Shown: positions 1-8,141, counted from the stretch's first letter. The stretch: DNA of 64,000 nt from Streptomyces phaeoluteigriseus (GCF_001896135.2 NZ_MPOH02000019.1:37938-101937); one strand, 5' to 3'. Program-made: numbers and translations. The notes: generated by a model not told the origin, from the sequence alone.

Positions 1-740
1 CCTGGACGCCGCCGGGCGGGGTCATGGGCGCGACGATCGTCGGCGCGGCGTGCACCGGCGGGGCCGGGGGCGGGGGCGAAGCCCTGTGCCGCGGGCTGCG
101 GCTGCTGCGGGACGGGGGCCGGTGCCGGTGCGGCCGGGGCCCCGAAGGCGGGCGGGGCGAAGCCGGGAGCGGCACCCGACTGCGGCTGCGGCGCCGCGGC
201 GGGGGCTTCCTCCTCGGCGACCTCGCCGCCGAAGTTCCTCAGCAGCGCGTCCAGACCGCCGTCGAAGCCCTGTCCGACGGCCGCGAAGCGCCACACGTCC
301 TTGAAGTAGAAGTCGCCCAGCATCACGGCACGCTCGGTGGAGAACTCCGAGCCGTCGAAGGAGTAGCGGGCCACCTCCTCGCCACCCGCGACGATGCGCA
401 GGTAGCCGGGGGCGATCTGCGACATCTGGCCCGCGCCGTCGAGGGTCGCGGTGAAGGACAGTCTCCGGATCTGCGACGGGATCCGGTCGAGGGTGACGCG
501 GAAGGACTCCGTGTCACCCGCCTGGGCACCCAGGAGCTGGACCGACTCCTCGGGGGTCTTCGGCTGGTTGAAGAAGACGAAGTAACGGTCGTCCGAGAGC
601 CGTTCGTCGGCGTCGAGGCCGAAGCAGCTGATGTCGAAGGTCAGGCCGGGGCCGGAGATCTGCACGCCTACGTACAGATCCGTGCCCGTGGTGAGGTCAC
701 TGATCCTGGTCTTGTGGCCGCGTTGGAATTCCCTGGGCAT
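1..740 (-). CDS. TerD-family (tellurium resistance / Ca-binding) protein, C-terminus cut by window edge
   Basis: The protein starts MPREFQRGHKTRI at an ATG whose complement is at 738-740 and reads leftwards off the window, so its C-terminus is missing. The first ~190 residues match the TerD fold: GTDLYVGVQISG, the acidic segment with LDADERLSDDRYFVFFNQ, then the SFDGSEFSTERAVMLGDFY and FAAVGQGFDGGLDALLRNF blocks typical of TerD/TerE. Family members bind Ca2+ through clustered Asp residues and are linked to tellurite or general envelope stress; the molecular role is unsettled. After the domain comes an Ala/Pro/Gln-rich low-complexity tail, as in the longer Streptomyces TerD-like proteins. Family assignment is secure; cellular role is not. 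Confidence 0.9.
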   Translation of the reverse strand, partial: MPREFQRGHKTRISDLTTGTDLYVGVQISGPGLTFDISCFGLDADERLSDDRYFVFFNQPKTPEESVQLLGAQAGDTESFRVTLDRIPSQIRRLSFTATLDGAGQMSQIAPGYLRIVAGGEEVARYSFDGSEFSTERAVMLGDFYFKDVWRFAAVGQGFDGGLDALLRNFGGEVAEEEAPAAAPQPQSGAAPGFAPPAFGAPAAPAPAPVPQQPQPAAQGFAPAPGPAGARRADDRRAHDPARRRP

Positions 741-873
741 GCGTAACGACCGTCCCCCATCCCGATTGCGAGTGCGTCGCGTCAGGCTAACGGCAAACTC
801 GGACACCGGACGATGTCGGTACAGACCCGGTACACAACCCGCGCGGGACGCCGCCGGACGACCCGCGCGCGGG

Positions 874-1471
874 TCACTCCCCGGGGTCGCCGGGCAGGTG
901 GGGCAGCCGCTCGGCCGCGACCACCCCTTCGAGGTAGCCACGGGCCCGCTCGGTGCGCGGATACGCCTCCAGCAGCCGCCAGAAGTCGGGACCGTGGCCG
1001 GGCACGAGCAGGTGCGCCAGCTCGTGGAGGAGTACGTAGTCGATGACGTACTCCGGCATGCCCTTGAGACGGTGCGACAGACGGATGCTGCCCTCGGCGG
1101 GGGTGCACGAGCCCCAGCGGGTGTTCTGGTTGGTGACCCAGCGGACCGTCCTGGGCCGGCCGGCCGTCGAAGTACTGCGCCGACAGCCGCTCGGCGTGTG
1201 CGGCCAGCTCCGCGTCGCCTGGGACGCGTCGACGGCTCTCCTGCGCTGCGAGCTTGTCGAGCATCACGCTCACCCAGCGTTGCTCCTCGGCCTCGGACAT
1301 CCGGGCAGGGATGAGCACGACGGTGCGATCGCCCTCGCGGTACGCGGAGACCGTCCGGCGTCGGCGGGCACTCCTGCGGACCTCGATCGCGCTCGCCCGT
1401 GAGCCGCTCGGCGGCTGGCTCGTCGTGCTGCGCTGTGGCGTTCCGGCGCGGTGCAGTGGGTCGGCGGGCAC
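874..1471 (-). pseudogene. YgjP/SprT-like M48-type metallopeptidase, frameshifted
   Basis: A GTG start (1469-1471) gives MPADPLHRAG and runs through SAIEVRRSARRRRTVSAYRE to AQYFDGR. The frame then breaks at about 1152-1166. In the frame two bases away the family core continues: RTVRWVTNQNTRWGSC, SHRLKGMPEYVIDYVLLHEL, the zinc motif HELAH (HExxH) and LVPGHGPDFWRLLEAYPR, ending at a TGA (complement 874-876). This is the YgjP-like (DUF45) metallopeptidase layout: N-terminal region, RWGSC box, HELxH, then a third ligand GH. The break is explained by two missing bases in a GGGCCC-type run, so the gene is probably intact in the organism. The cellular substrate is unknown. Confidence 0.8.
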
Positions 1472-1586
1472 GCCCCGACGTTACCCGCTGCGCAGGCGGG
1501 AAGTCCCGACTCCGGGACGGTTCGGTTTGGATCTCTCCCCTCGTGCTTGCCTCGTACGACGGATTTGTACGATGAATCCCGGTCCC

Positions 1587-1595
1587 TGTGGACAA
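1587..1595 (-). promoter_or_regulatory. isolated DnaA-box-like 9-mer
   Basis: TGTGGACAA on the plus strand is the complement of TTGTCCACA, the Streptomyces DnaA-box consensus. It stands alone in the 240-bp gap upstream of the ThiF-like gene with no cluster around it, so it is not an origin. It could be a regulatory DnaA site or chance. Confidence 0.2.
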
Positions 1596-1711
1596 CTCTC
1601 GGCGTCCTTCGACGCGGCCGGGCATGCTGGCACTCGTCGGCGGAACGCGGCCGCTTCCATGGCCCCACTCCGCCGGCGTACGGGGAGATTCCAGGCTGAC
1701 GGGGGCCTTCG

Positions 1712-2929
1712 ATGCATCCGATGGTGAAGCCCGCGCTGCGGCGCGGATGGCGTGATCTGAACACCGTGCAGTTCGGGCTCGCCCCGGCGCACGCGCTGAC
1801 GCTCGGCCCGGTGGACACCGCGACGGGCAGTTTCCTGGACCTGCTGGACGGCACCCGCGGGCTCCCTCTCCTGCGGGAGGAGGGGCGCCGGATGGACCTG
1901 CCGGACGGACATGTCGATCAGCTGGTGCGGCGGCTGGCGCGAGCAGGCCTGGTCGACGACGCGCGCGGGGGCGGGCCGGACGGGGCCGCCCTGCGGGAGA
2001 AGAAGGACGTCATGGACCGGCTGCGGCCGGACCTCGCGTCGCTGTCGCTGACCACCTCGGAACCAGGTGAGGCGCTCGCGCACCTGGCTGCCAGACGCCG
2101 GCTGCGGGTCCAGGTCCGGGGTGCGGGCCGGGTGGGCGCGGTGCTGGCCTCGGTGCTGTCGGGCGCGGGGGTCGGCGAGGTGGACGTGCGGGACGGCGGC
2201 GTGGTGGAGGCGGGGGACGTCGCCCCGGGCGGGCTGCCTGCCGAGGCGATCGGTGAGCGCCGGGACGAGACCGCCCGTCGTGCGGTGCGCCGGGCCGCCC
2301 CGGACCGGCCACCCCGCCGGAGCACCCGCTCACCGGCCGGGACGGACGTGCCCGGCTTCTCCCTGGTGATCCTCGCCCCACGGGACGACGTGTCCGTGCA
2401 CGCCCCGCCTCCCTCCGAGGCCGAGCCCTTGATCGCCTCAGGCACACCGCATCTGTACGCCGGGGTCGTGGAGGCGACCGGAGTGGTCGGCCCGCTCGTC
2501 CTGCCCGGCGAGACGGCCTGCGCGGGGTGCCTGCACCAGGCGCGCACCGACCGGGACCCGGCGTGGCCCCGGCTGGTGGCGCAGTGGCACTCCGGGACGC
2601 GGCGGGCCGTCCGTGCCTGCGATCTGACGCTGGCCACGACGGTCGCGGGGCTGGCGGCGGCCCATGCGCTCGCCTTTCTCGACGGCACGCTCCCGTCCAG
2701 CGCGGGCGCGCGCTGGGAGGTGTCCGTACCGGCCCTCCAGTGGCATCCACGACCGGTGTGGGCACACCCCGCGTGCCCGTGCGGGGCAGCCGAGAAAGGT
2801 AACGAGGAACACACCCTGGCCGAGGACAGCGCGTCGCGCGCGACAATGACGGAGCAACGGCATTCGAAGGAGTTACGCCGTACGGCAGACGCGGCGCGGC
2901 TTTCTGGGACCTGGAGGGCGCATGTCTGA
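1712..2929 (+). CDS. ThiF/E1-like adenylyltransferase-superfamily protein
   Basis: 405 residues. Residues ~133-160 form a Rossmann nucleotide-binding motif (RGAGRVGAVLASVLSGAG followed by VDVRD), as in ThiF/MoeB/E1 enzymes. Two Cys pairs, ETACAGC and HPACPCG, match the E1-family structural zinc site. The N-terminal ~110 residues resemble the partner-binding extension found in actinobacterial ThiF-like proteins. The adenylation Arg/Asp region after the Rossmann motif is poorly conserved (DVAPGG where MoeB has a NLQRQ-type segment), so activity may differ from classical sulfur-carrier activation. Its 3' end overlaps the next gene by 8 bp, implying cotranscription with the ABC1 kinase. The substrate is unknown. 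Confidence 0.75.
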   Translation: MHPMVKPALRRGWRDLNTVQFGLAPAHALTLGPVDTATGSFLDLLDGTRGLPLLREEGRRMDLPDGHVDQLVRRLARAGLVDDARGGGPDGAALREKKDVMDRLRPDLASLSLTTSEPGEALAHLAARRRLRVQVRGAGRVGAVLASVLSGAGVGEVDVRDGGVVEAGDVAPGGLPAEAIGERRDETARRAVRRAAPDRPPRRSTRSPAGTDVPGFSLVILAPRDDVSVHAPPPSEAEPLIASGTPHLYAGVVEATGVVGPLVLPGETACAGCLHQARTDRDPAWPRLVAQWHSGTRRAVRACDLTLATTVAGLAAAHALAFLDGTLPSSAGARWEVSVPALQWHPRPVWAHPACPCGAAEKGNEEHTLAEDSASRATMTEQRHSKELRRTADAARLSGTWRAHV

Positions 2930-4322
2930 TCTTCCCCGGAAGGCGGTCACCCGGACCGCCAAGCTCGCCGCGCTCCCGCTCGGCATCGCCGGCCGGGCCA
3001 CGTGGGGCCTGGGCAAACGGATCGTGGGCGAGTCGGCGGAGATCGTCAGCCGTGAGCTGCAACAGCGCACGGCGGAGCAGCTCTTCAAAGTCCTCGGCGA
3101 GTTGAAGGGGGGCGCGATGAAGTTCGGGCAGGCCCTGTCCGTCTTCGAGTCCGCGCTGCCCGAGGAGGTCGCCGGCCCCTACCGCGCGGCTCTCACCAAG
3201 CTCCAGGAGGCGGCGCCGCCCATGCCGACCCGCACGGTGCATTCCGTGCTCGCGGAGCGGCTCGGCGAGGACTGGGCCGAACTGTTCCTCACGTTCGACG
3301 ACAAACCGGCCGCGGCCGCCTCGATCGGCCAGGTGCACCGGGCGGTGTGGCACGACGGGCGGGAGGTCGCCGTCAAGGTCCAGTACCCGGGTGCGGGCGA
3401 GGCCCTTCTGTCCGACCTCAATCAGCTCAGCCGTTTCGCCAGGCTCCTGGGTCCCCTCATTCCCGGCATGGACATCAAGCCGCTGATCATCGAACTCCGG
3501 GACCGTGTCTCCGAGGAGCTGGACTACGGGCTCGAGGGCCGGGCCCAGCAGGCCCACGCGGAGGAGTTCGCCGGAGATCCCGACGTCGTGGTCCCGGCGG
3601 TGGTGCACCAGTGCGACCAGGTCCTGGTCACCGAGTGGATCGACGGCGTGCCGCTCTCCGAGGTGATCTCCGGCGGCACCCCCGAGCAGCGCGACCGCGC
3701 CGGCCAGCTGCTGTCGCGTTTCCTGTTCTCGGGGCCGGCCCGCACCGGCCTGCTGCACGCCGATCCACACCCCGGCAACTTCCGCCTCGTGCCAGGCGGT
3801 CCGGACGGCGAGGTCGACTGGCGCCTGGGCGTCCTGGACTTCGGCACCGTCGACCGGCTCCCCGGCGGTCTGCCCGAGCCGATAGGTGCCTCGCTGCGCA
3901 TGACCCTCGACGGCGAGGCGGACGCGGTCTACGAACTGCTGCGCGCGGAGGGCTTCGTCAAGGAGTCCATCGAGCTGGAGCCCGACGCGGTCCTCGACTA
4001 CCTTCGCCCGATCATCGAACCGGCACTGGTCGACGAGTTCACGTTCACCCGCGACTGGATGCGCAGCCAGGCGGCCCGGATCGCCGACCCGCGCTCGCCC
4101 GCCTACCAGTTGGGCAGGCGGCTCAACCTTCCCCCGGCCTACCTGCTGATACACCGGGTGACGCTGAGCACGATCGGCGTGCTGTGCCAGCTCGGTGCGA
4201 CGGTCCGGCTGCGGGAGGAACTGGAGGGGTGGCTCCCGGGGTTCGTCCTCGACGAGGGCTTGGAAGAGGAGCGCCTGGAAGACGAAGGCCTGGAAGTGGA
4301 GGATTCGGTCGCGGAGGCGTGA
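2922..4322 (+). CDS. AarF/ABC1/UbiB-family atypical kinase
   Basis: 466 residues with all ABC1 hallmarks: the KxGQ motif (MKFGQ, ~67-70), the alanine-rich nucleotide loop AAAASIGQVHR (~130), the VAVKVQYPG lysine (~153), catalytic HADPHPGN (~279-286) and metal-binding LDFGT (~305). UbiB-family proteins use ATP to act on isoprenoid lipids or quinone-type intermediates. In Mycobacterium the homologue lies beside whiB7 and, as I recall, has been linked to macrolide tolerance. The C-terminus ends in an acidic Glu-rich tail. It overlaps the ThiF-like gene and converges on the wblC cluster. Family call secure; substrate unknown. Confidence 0.92.
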   Translation: MSDLPRKAVTRTAKLAALPLGIAGRATWGLGKRIVGESAEIVSRELQQRTAEQLFKVLGELKGGAMKFGQALSVFESALPEEVAGPYRAALTKLQEAAPPMPTRTVHSVLAERLGEDWAELFLTFDDKPAAAASIGQVHRAVWHDGREVAVKVQYPGAGEALLSDLNQLSRFARLLGPLIPGMDIKPLIIELRDRVSEELDYGLEGRAQQAHAEEFAGDPDVVVPAVVHQCDQVLVTEWIDGVPLSEVISGGTPEQRDRAGQLLSRFLFSGPARTGLLHADPHPGNFRLVPGGPDGEVDWRLGVLDFGTVDRLPGGLPEPIGASLRMTLDGEADAVYELLRAEGFVKESIELEPDAVLDYLRPIIEPALVDEFTFTRDWMRSQAARIADPRSPAYQLGRRLNLPPAYLLIHRVTLSTIGVLCQLGATVRLREELEGWLPGFVLDEGLEEERLEDEGLEVEDSVAEA

Positions 4323-4390
4323 CCGTCGCCAGGGGCGGCCGGCCATCTGGCCGAGTCCGGCCGGCCCTCGGTCACGTCGCGCCTCGCTCT

Positions 4391-4412
4391 CCGGTGGCGA
4401 CAACGCCACCGG
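4391..4412. terminator. hairpin between convergent genes, likely bidirectional terminator
   Basis: CCGGTGGCG and CGCCACCGG form a perfect 9-bp stem with an ACAA loop in the gap between the convergent ABC1 kinase and the small gene after wblC. There is no U-tract, which is common for Streptomyces terminators. Confidence 0.5.
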
Positions 4413-4499
4413 CGGTCGGGCCGGTCCGGTTCGGTCGGAGGCCCACGCGGGGAAGGTTTCGCCTCCCTGTCAGGAGGCCACCGCTTCTGGTGGAAGGGG

Positions 4500-4826
4500 T
4501 TACTGCATCACGGCCATGGCGAGCGCCCGGCGGGCACGCAGCGAGGCGCGCTCGGCCCGGCGCTGCATCCGGCGAGCGGTCACCAGGCGCATGGCCCGGC
4601 GTTCCCGCTCGGCCTCCTGCAGCCGGTCGTGCATATGCGCACGAGCCAGGGCTTCTGGGATGAGTTGCATCTCGCGGGTCCTGTTCTGACGCGAGTCGTT
4701 CGCGCCGGTGGTGGTGACGTCTTGGGTCGCGGAGCCTGCGGGCTCGCTGGTGGACGGCTTCATCGGGGCCTGCTTCTTGGGGTCGTGCGTGACGGGACGG
4801 TCGATCGTTCCTGCGATGGTGTTCAT
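4500..4826 (-). CDS. conserved small basic protein of unknown function, coupled to wblC
   Basis: 108 residues starting MNTIAGTIDRP. The first half is polar and probably disordered. The second half (from ~50) is a strongly basic helix rich in Arg, Ala and Glu (RLQEAERERRAMRLV, RRMQRRAERASLRARRALA). No known domain recognised. The ATG overlaps the wblC stop codon (ATGA arrangement), so the two are translationally coupled and this protein should be made under the same attenuation control. It could assist WblC or the antibiotic-stress response, but nothing in the sequence proves that. Confidence 0.75.
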   Translation of the reverse strand: MNTIAGTIDRPVTHDPKKQAPMKPSTSEPAGSATQDVTTTGANDSRQNRTREMQLIPEALARAHMHDRLQEAERERRAMRLVTARRMQRRAERASLRARRALAMAVMQ

Positions 4827-5191
4827 GCCGTGACCGGGTTCTTGCGCGGGCGGCCACGCGGCCGCTTCCGGGCGACGACGACACCCTGGACGAACAGCTC
4901 GCCACCCCAGACGCCCCAGGGCTCACGCCGCTCCTTGGCACCGGCGAGGCATGCCTCGACCAGCGGGCAGGTACGGCAGAGGGACTTGGCGTACTCCACG
5001 TCCGCGGGCGACTCGGCGAAGAAGACCTCCGGGTCGTAGGAGCGGCACGGGACGGGTACGCCGAGGTTCTCGATGGCGTCGTCGAGCGCGGTGAGCGCCG
5101 TGAGCGGGGTCAAGGTGGAGTCCTCCGTGAGGCCGGGCGGGGGGATCGTTTCGGAAGGCGGTACGGACGGGGCGTGCGCTTCGAGTTGCAC
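4823..5191 (-). CDS. wblC: WblC/WhiB7 transcriptional regulator of intrinsic antibiotic resistance
   Basis: 122 residues from the GTG at 5189-5191 (VQLEAHAPSVPPSE). The four iron-sulfur cysteines are in PVPCRSYDP and CRTCPLVEAC (C, then CxxC and C), followed by the sigma-factor-interacting GVWGGE turn. The C-terminal AT-hook RGRPRKN distinguishes WhiB7/WblC from other Wbl proteins. WblC binds SigA region 4 through its [4Fe-4S] domain and an AT-rich box beside the -35 through its AT-hook, activating resistance and ribosome-stress genes. Longer in-frame starts exist upstream, but they would translate the attenuator region. Expression is set by the leader described separately. Confidence 0.95.
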   Translation of the reverse strand: MQLEAHAPSVPPSETIPPPGLTEDSTLTPLTALTALDDAIENLGVPVPCRSYDPEVFFAESPADVEYAKSLCRTCPLVEACLAGAKERREPWGVWGGELFVQGVVVARKRPRGRPRKNPVTA

Positions 5192-5300
5192 GGGTCGTCT
5201 TCCTCGTCTGGTCGTTCCGGCCCTGTTGGGCCGGGTGGCGGCTTGGTACCGGGTCTTTTCTTGTCCCGAGGCCCCTTCGCTCTGTCGTCCCGGGTCGGGA

Positions 5301-5343
5301 CAAACAGAAGGGCCGCGGATCCCGGGTGGGGTTCCGCGGCCCT
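5301..5343 (-). terminator. intrinsic terminator (attenuator) in the wblC leader
   Basis: Positions 5309-5319 and 5333-5343 form a perfect 11-bp stem (AGGGCCGCGGA with its complement) and a 13-nt loop. Read on the minus strand it is followed at once by the U-rich tail TCTGTTTG. It lies between the upstream ORF and wblC, which is where mycobacterial whiB7 leaders carry their premature terminator. Confidence 0.85.
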
Positions 5344-5353
5344 GAAGGCGCCG

Positions 5354-5372
5354 GCCTGATCGACGATCAGGC
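5354..5372 (-). promoter_or_regulatory. leader hairpin containing the uORF stop codon
   Basis: GCCTGATCG (5354-5362) and CGATCAGGC (5364-5372) pair almost without a loop. The uORF TGA is at 5367-5369, inside the stem. A ribosome terminating or stalling there would block this hairpin and could alter folding of the terminator stem just downstream. Confidence 0.65.
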
Positions 5373-5693
5373 TGGATCACTCCAGGGTTCTGGCCCACGG
5401 AAGGCCCACATCAGGTGGTGCTGCGTCGTCTGCTTCCGGGCTCCGGCACCGGTCGCCGTAAAGGCATAGGCCTTCGCCTGTGCCGCTACTGCTGCTTCCA
5501 GTGCCTTGGTCGGTCGCTCGCTGCGCTCGCGGACGACAAGACCCGCGGGGGCAACGGAGAGGGACGCCGGCCGATCGGCACGAATGCCGGACAGACCGGT
5601 GCCCAGGTTCGAGGCGGCGAGAGTGCACACGGAGACGGTCGAGCGATCGGTCAGTTTGGCGGTGCTGACGGAGTTGTTGTTGATGCTGATCAC
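5367..5693 (-). CDS. upstream leader ORF of wblC (108 codons)
   Basis: The GTG at 5691-5693 is preceded by a perfect AGGAGG (complement in 5702-5707) at good spacing. The peptide begins VISINNNSVSTAKLTDRSTV and ends FRGPEPWSDPA, and its stop lies within the hairpin at 5354-5372. No domain is recognisable. Its last third uses codons that are unusual here (runs with GCA, GTA, GAA, TAT, TTT), which may slow ribosomes. Mycobacterial whiB7 and Streptomyces wblC are known to be controlled by uORF-dependent attenuation in which translation inhibitors relieve termination; this layout fits that mechanism. The product itself is probably dispensable. Confidence 0.75.
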   Translation of the reverse strand: MISINNNSVSTAKLTDRSTVSVCTLAASNLGTGLSGIRADRPASLSVAPAGLVVRERSERPTKALEAAVAAQAKAYAFTATGAGARKQTTQHHLMWAFRGPEPWSDPA

Positions 5694-5807
5694 TGGAATC
5701 GCCTCCTCTCGGCGTCTCGAGGGACCGGGAACGAACCCGGTCCGGTGGATGTGCAAGTACAGCACGGAACCTCGGCCCCCGAGAAGGCCTCTGTTCTCGT
5801 GCCTAAG

Positions 5808-5846
5808 AACCTATGGGGATTGCTGGGGCATGCGCAAACTATTTTT
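5808..5846 (-). promoter_or_regulatory. wblC promoter with AT-rich WblC-binding box
   Basis: On the minus strand an AT-rich box AAAAATA (complement of 5840-5846) lies 2 bp from a -35-like TTGCGC (5832-5837). After 18 bp comes a -10-like TAGGTT (5808-5813). An AT-hook box touching the -35 of a SigA promoter is the signature of WhiB7-activated and autoregulated promoters. Transcription would start near 5800, about 110 bases before the uORF. Confidence 0.7.
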
Positions 5847-5860
5847 CCGACGAGTTCGGA

Positions 5861-8068
5861 TCAGTCGCCCTCGTCCTCGGCTCCCAGGTCCTGGCCTGCG
5901 CAGATGGCCAGGACATCGGTTCCGTAGCGGTTCAGCTTGCGCGTGCCGACGCCCGGGATCCGCGCGAGTTCGCCCGGTTCCCCGGGGGCGGCCTCGGCGA
6001 TCGCGATCAGGGTCTTGTCGGTGAAGACGCAGAACGCGGGCTGCCCGGTCCGCCGTGCCTGGACCGCGCGCCAGGACCGCAGCCGCTCGTACAACCCCTC
6101 GTCCATGTCGGAGGGGCAGTCCTCGCAACGCATCAGCTTCATCTCACCCCCGTCGGTCAGGGTGCGCCCGCAGACCCGGCAGCGGGCCGGGCTGCGCTGG
6201 GTCCGGCGCGGCGCGGCTGCCACCACGCCCGCCGCCGCGCTCGGGAAACCGCGCTCGACGCCTCCGGCACCGCCGCCGGCACCGCGCCCGGCCGCGTCGC
6301 CCGAGCCCGGACGCAGTCCGGCGAGGAACCGGCTGGGGCGGCGGTTCGGCCGCCCGCCCGGTGAACGGCAGAGCGCCCAGGAGACGTGAAGGCGCTCGCG
6401 GGCCCGGGTGACGCCGACGTAGAGCAGGCGGCGCTCCTCCTCGATCTGCTCGTCGGTGCGGGCGTAGGAGATCGGCATCATTCCCTCGGCGACGCCGACC
6501 AGGAAGACGACGTCCCACTCCAGGCCCTTGGCCGAGTGCAGGGAGGCGAGAGTGACGCCCTGCACCGTCGGGGCGTGCTGGGCACCCGCACGCTCGTCGA
6601 GTTCGGCGACCAGGTCGGCGAGCGTGGCACTCGCTCGGGCGGCGGTGAAGTCCTGCGCCAGGTTCACCAGCGCCGCCAGCGACTCCCAGCGCTCCCGGAC
6701 GGCTCCGGAGCCGGCCGGCGGCTGAGGCGTCCAGTTCTCGCCGGAGAGGACCGCGCGCACCTGGGAGGGCAGGTCGACGGCGTCCGCGAGGAGAGCGTCG
6801 TTGCCGCCGAAGCGGGCGGCGGCACGCAGGGCGTTGATCGCCTTGCGCACCTCGGGGCGGTCGAAGAACCGCTCGGCGCCGCGCAGCTGGTAGGGGATGC
6901 CGGCGTCGGCGAGGGCCTGTTCGTAGGTCTCGGACTGGGCGTTGGTGCGGAACAGGACGGCGATCTCGGCGGGCTGGACACCGGCGTCGACCAGTTCGCG
7001 GATGCGACGGGCCGCGCCCTCGGCCTCGGCGGGCTCGTCGGCGTACTCGGTGTAGACGGGTTCGGGTCCCGGCGCGCGCTGGGAGATCAGCTCCAGGCGG
7101 TGGTCGGCGGCCCGGCCGCGGGCCTGGGCCAGCAGACCGTTGGCCAGATGGACGACCTGGGGGGTGGAGCGGTAGTCACGGACCAGCTTGACGACGGTGG
7201 CCCCGGGGTGGCGGGTACGGAAGTCGAGGAGGTGGTCGGGGGTGGCTCCGGTGAAGGAGTAGATCGTCTGGCTGGCGTCACCGACCACGCACAGGGTGTC
7301 CCGGTCGCCGAGCCACAGCTCCAGCAGACGCTGCTGGAGAGGGCTGACGTCCTGGTACTCGTCGACCACGAAGTGCTGGTACTGGGCGCGCACCTGCTCG
7401 GCGATGTCCTGCCGGTCCTGGAGGACGGCGACGGTCAGCAGGAGCACGTCCTCGAAGTCGATGACGCCGCGCTCCCGCTTGAGGTCCTCGTAGGCGGCGT
7501 ACAGCTGCGCGATCTCGGCGGGCGCGCGGGGGGTCTCGCGGCCGGCCTTGGCGGCGGCCGCCTGGTAGTCGGCGGGGACGGTCTGGGTGACCTTGCACCA
7601 CTCGATCTCCGCGGTGGTGTCCCGAAGCTCGCCCCGGTCGAGGCGGATGCGGCAGGCGGCTGCCGCGTCGGCGACGAGCTGGACCTTGCGGTCGACGAGC
7701 CGGGGCAGGGAGCCACCGATCGCTTTCGGCCAGAAATACTGCAGCTGGCGCAGGGCCGCGGAGTGGAAGGTGCGGGCCTGGACGCCCTGGGCACCGAGCA
7801 TCCGCAGCCGCCCGCGCATCTCTCCGGCGGCGCGGTTGGTGAAGGTGACGGCGAGGACGCTGGAGGGTTGCAGGATGCCGGCGCGCACGCCGTAGGCGAT
7901 GCGGTGGGTGATCGCCCGGGTCTTGCCGGTACCGGCTCCGGCCAGCACGCACACCGGTCCGTGCAGGGCGGTGGCCACCTCGCGCTGCTCGGGGTCGAGC
8001 CCTTCGAGCACCGCGTCGGCCGAGTCCGGTACCTGCGGGAAAAGGGTGGAGTGCGTTGCTGCTGTCAC
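5861..8068 (-). CDS. uvrD2: UvrD2-type superfamily 1 DNA helicase with HRDC domain
   Basis: 735 residues from a GTG (8066-8068). Walker A is GAGTGKTRAITHR (~42-50), motif II is VVDEYQDV (~233), and further SF1A motifs include GDASQTIYSFTGA and LHSAKGLEWDVVFLVG. Past the motor comes a four-cysteine motif (CRVCG, then CEDC) and a C-terminal HRDC domain ending near IPGVGTRKLNRYG. This exact architecture (UvrD-like motor, tetracysteine, HRDC) defines actinobacterial UvrD2, a 3'-5' helicase essential in mycobacteria. A longer in-frame start exists to 8308, but that stretch is built from a 22-bp tandem repeat and is not conserved-looking, so the internal GTG is preferred. Divergent from mrx1. Confidence 0.92.
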   Translation of the reverse strand: MTAATHSTLFPQVPDSADAVLEGLDPEQREVATALHGPVCVLAGAGTGKTRAITHRIAYGVRAGILQPSSVLAVTFTNRAAGEMRGRLRMLGAQGVQARTFHSAALRQLQYFWPKAIGGSLPRLVDRKVQLVADAAAACRIRLDRGELRDTTAEIEWCKVTQTVPADYQAAAAKAGRETPRAPAEIAQLYAAYEDLKRERGVIDFEDVLLLTVAVLQDRQDIAEQVRAQYQHFVVDEYQDVSPLQQRLLELWLGDRDTLCVVGDASQTIYSFTGATPDHLLDFRTRHPGATVVKLVRDYRSTPQVVHLANGLLAQARGRAADHRLELISQRAPGPEPVYTEYADEPAEAEGAARRIRELVDAGVQPAEIAVLFRTNAQSETYEQALADAGIPYQLRGAERFFDRPEVRKAINALRAAARFGGNDALLADAVDLPSQVRAVLSGENWTPQPPAGSGAVRERWESLAALVNLAQDFTAARASATLADLVAELDERAGAQHAPTVQGVTLASLHSAKGLEWDVVFLVGVAEGMMPISYARTDEQIEEERRLLYVGVTRARERLHVSWALCRSPGGRPNRRPSRFLAGLRPGSGDAAGRGAGGGAGGVERGFPSAAAGVVAAAPRRTQRSPARCRVCGRTLTDGGEMKLMRCEDCPSDMDEGLYERLRSWRAVQARRTGQPAFCVFTDKTLIAIAEAAPGEPGELARIPGVGTRKLNRYGTDVLAICAGQDLGAEDEGD

Positions 8069-8141
8069 ACAGCCATGCTGCCAGGTCGCCGGAGACAGGT
8101 GAGCCGGTTGTCCCCAGGGAGGCACCGGCAGTCGTACTAAT

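Larger units (their letters stand above)
5192..5860 (-). other. wblC leader and promoter region
   Basis: This 670-bp stretch between uvrD2 and wblC is an elaborate 5' leader: promoter (5808-5846), uORF (5367-5693), uORF-stop hairpin (5354-5372), terminator (5301-5343) and then about 110 nt to the wblC GTG. Confidence 0.75.

Noticed and set aside
24..746. Long plus-strand ORF of 240 codons over the TerD region
   Set aside because: It is the antisense shadow of terD. Its composition has no fold-like pattern, while the minus strand matches TerD throughout.
6386..8140. 584-codon plus-strand ORF opposite uvrD2, and similar long ORFs opposite adnB, the M20 peptidase and the helicase
   Set aside because: High-GC Streptomyces genes routinely have open antisense frames. 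These show Gly/Val/Leu/Asp-rich nonsense and no family motif.
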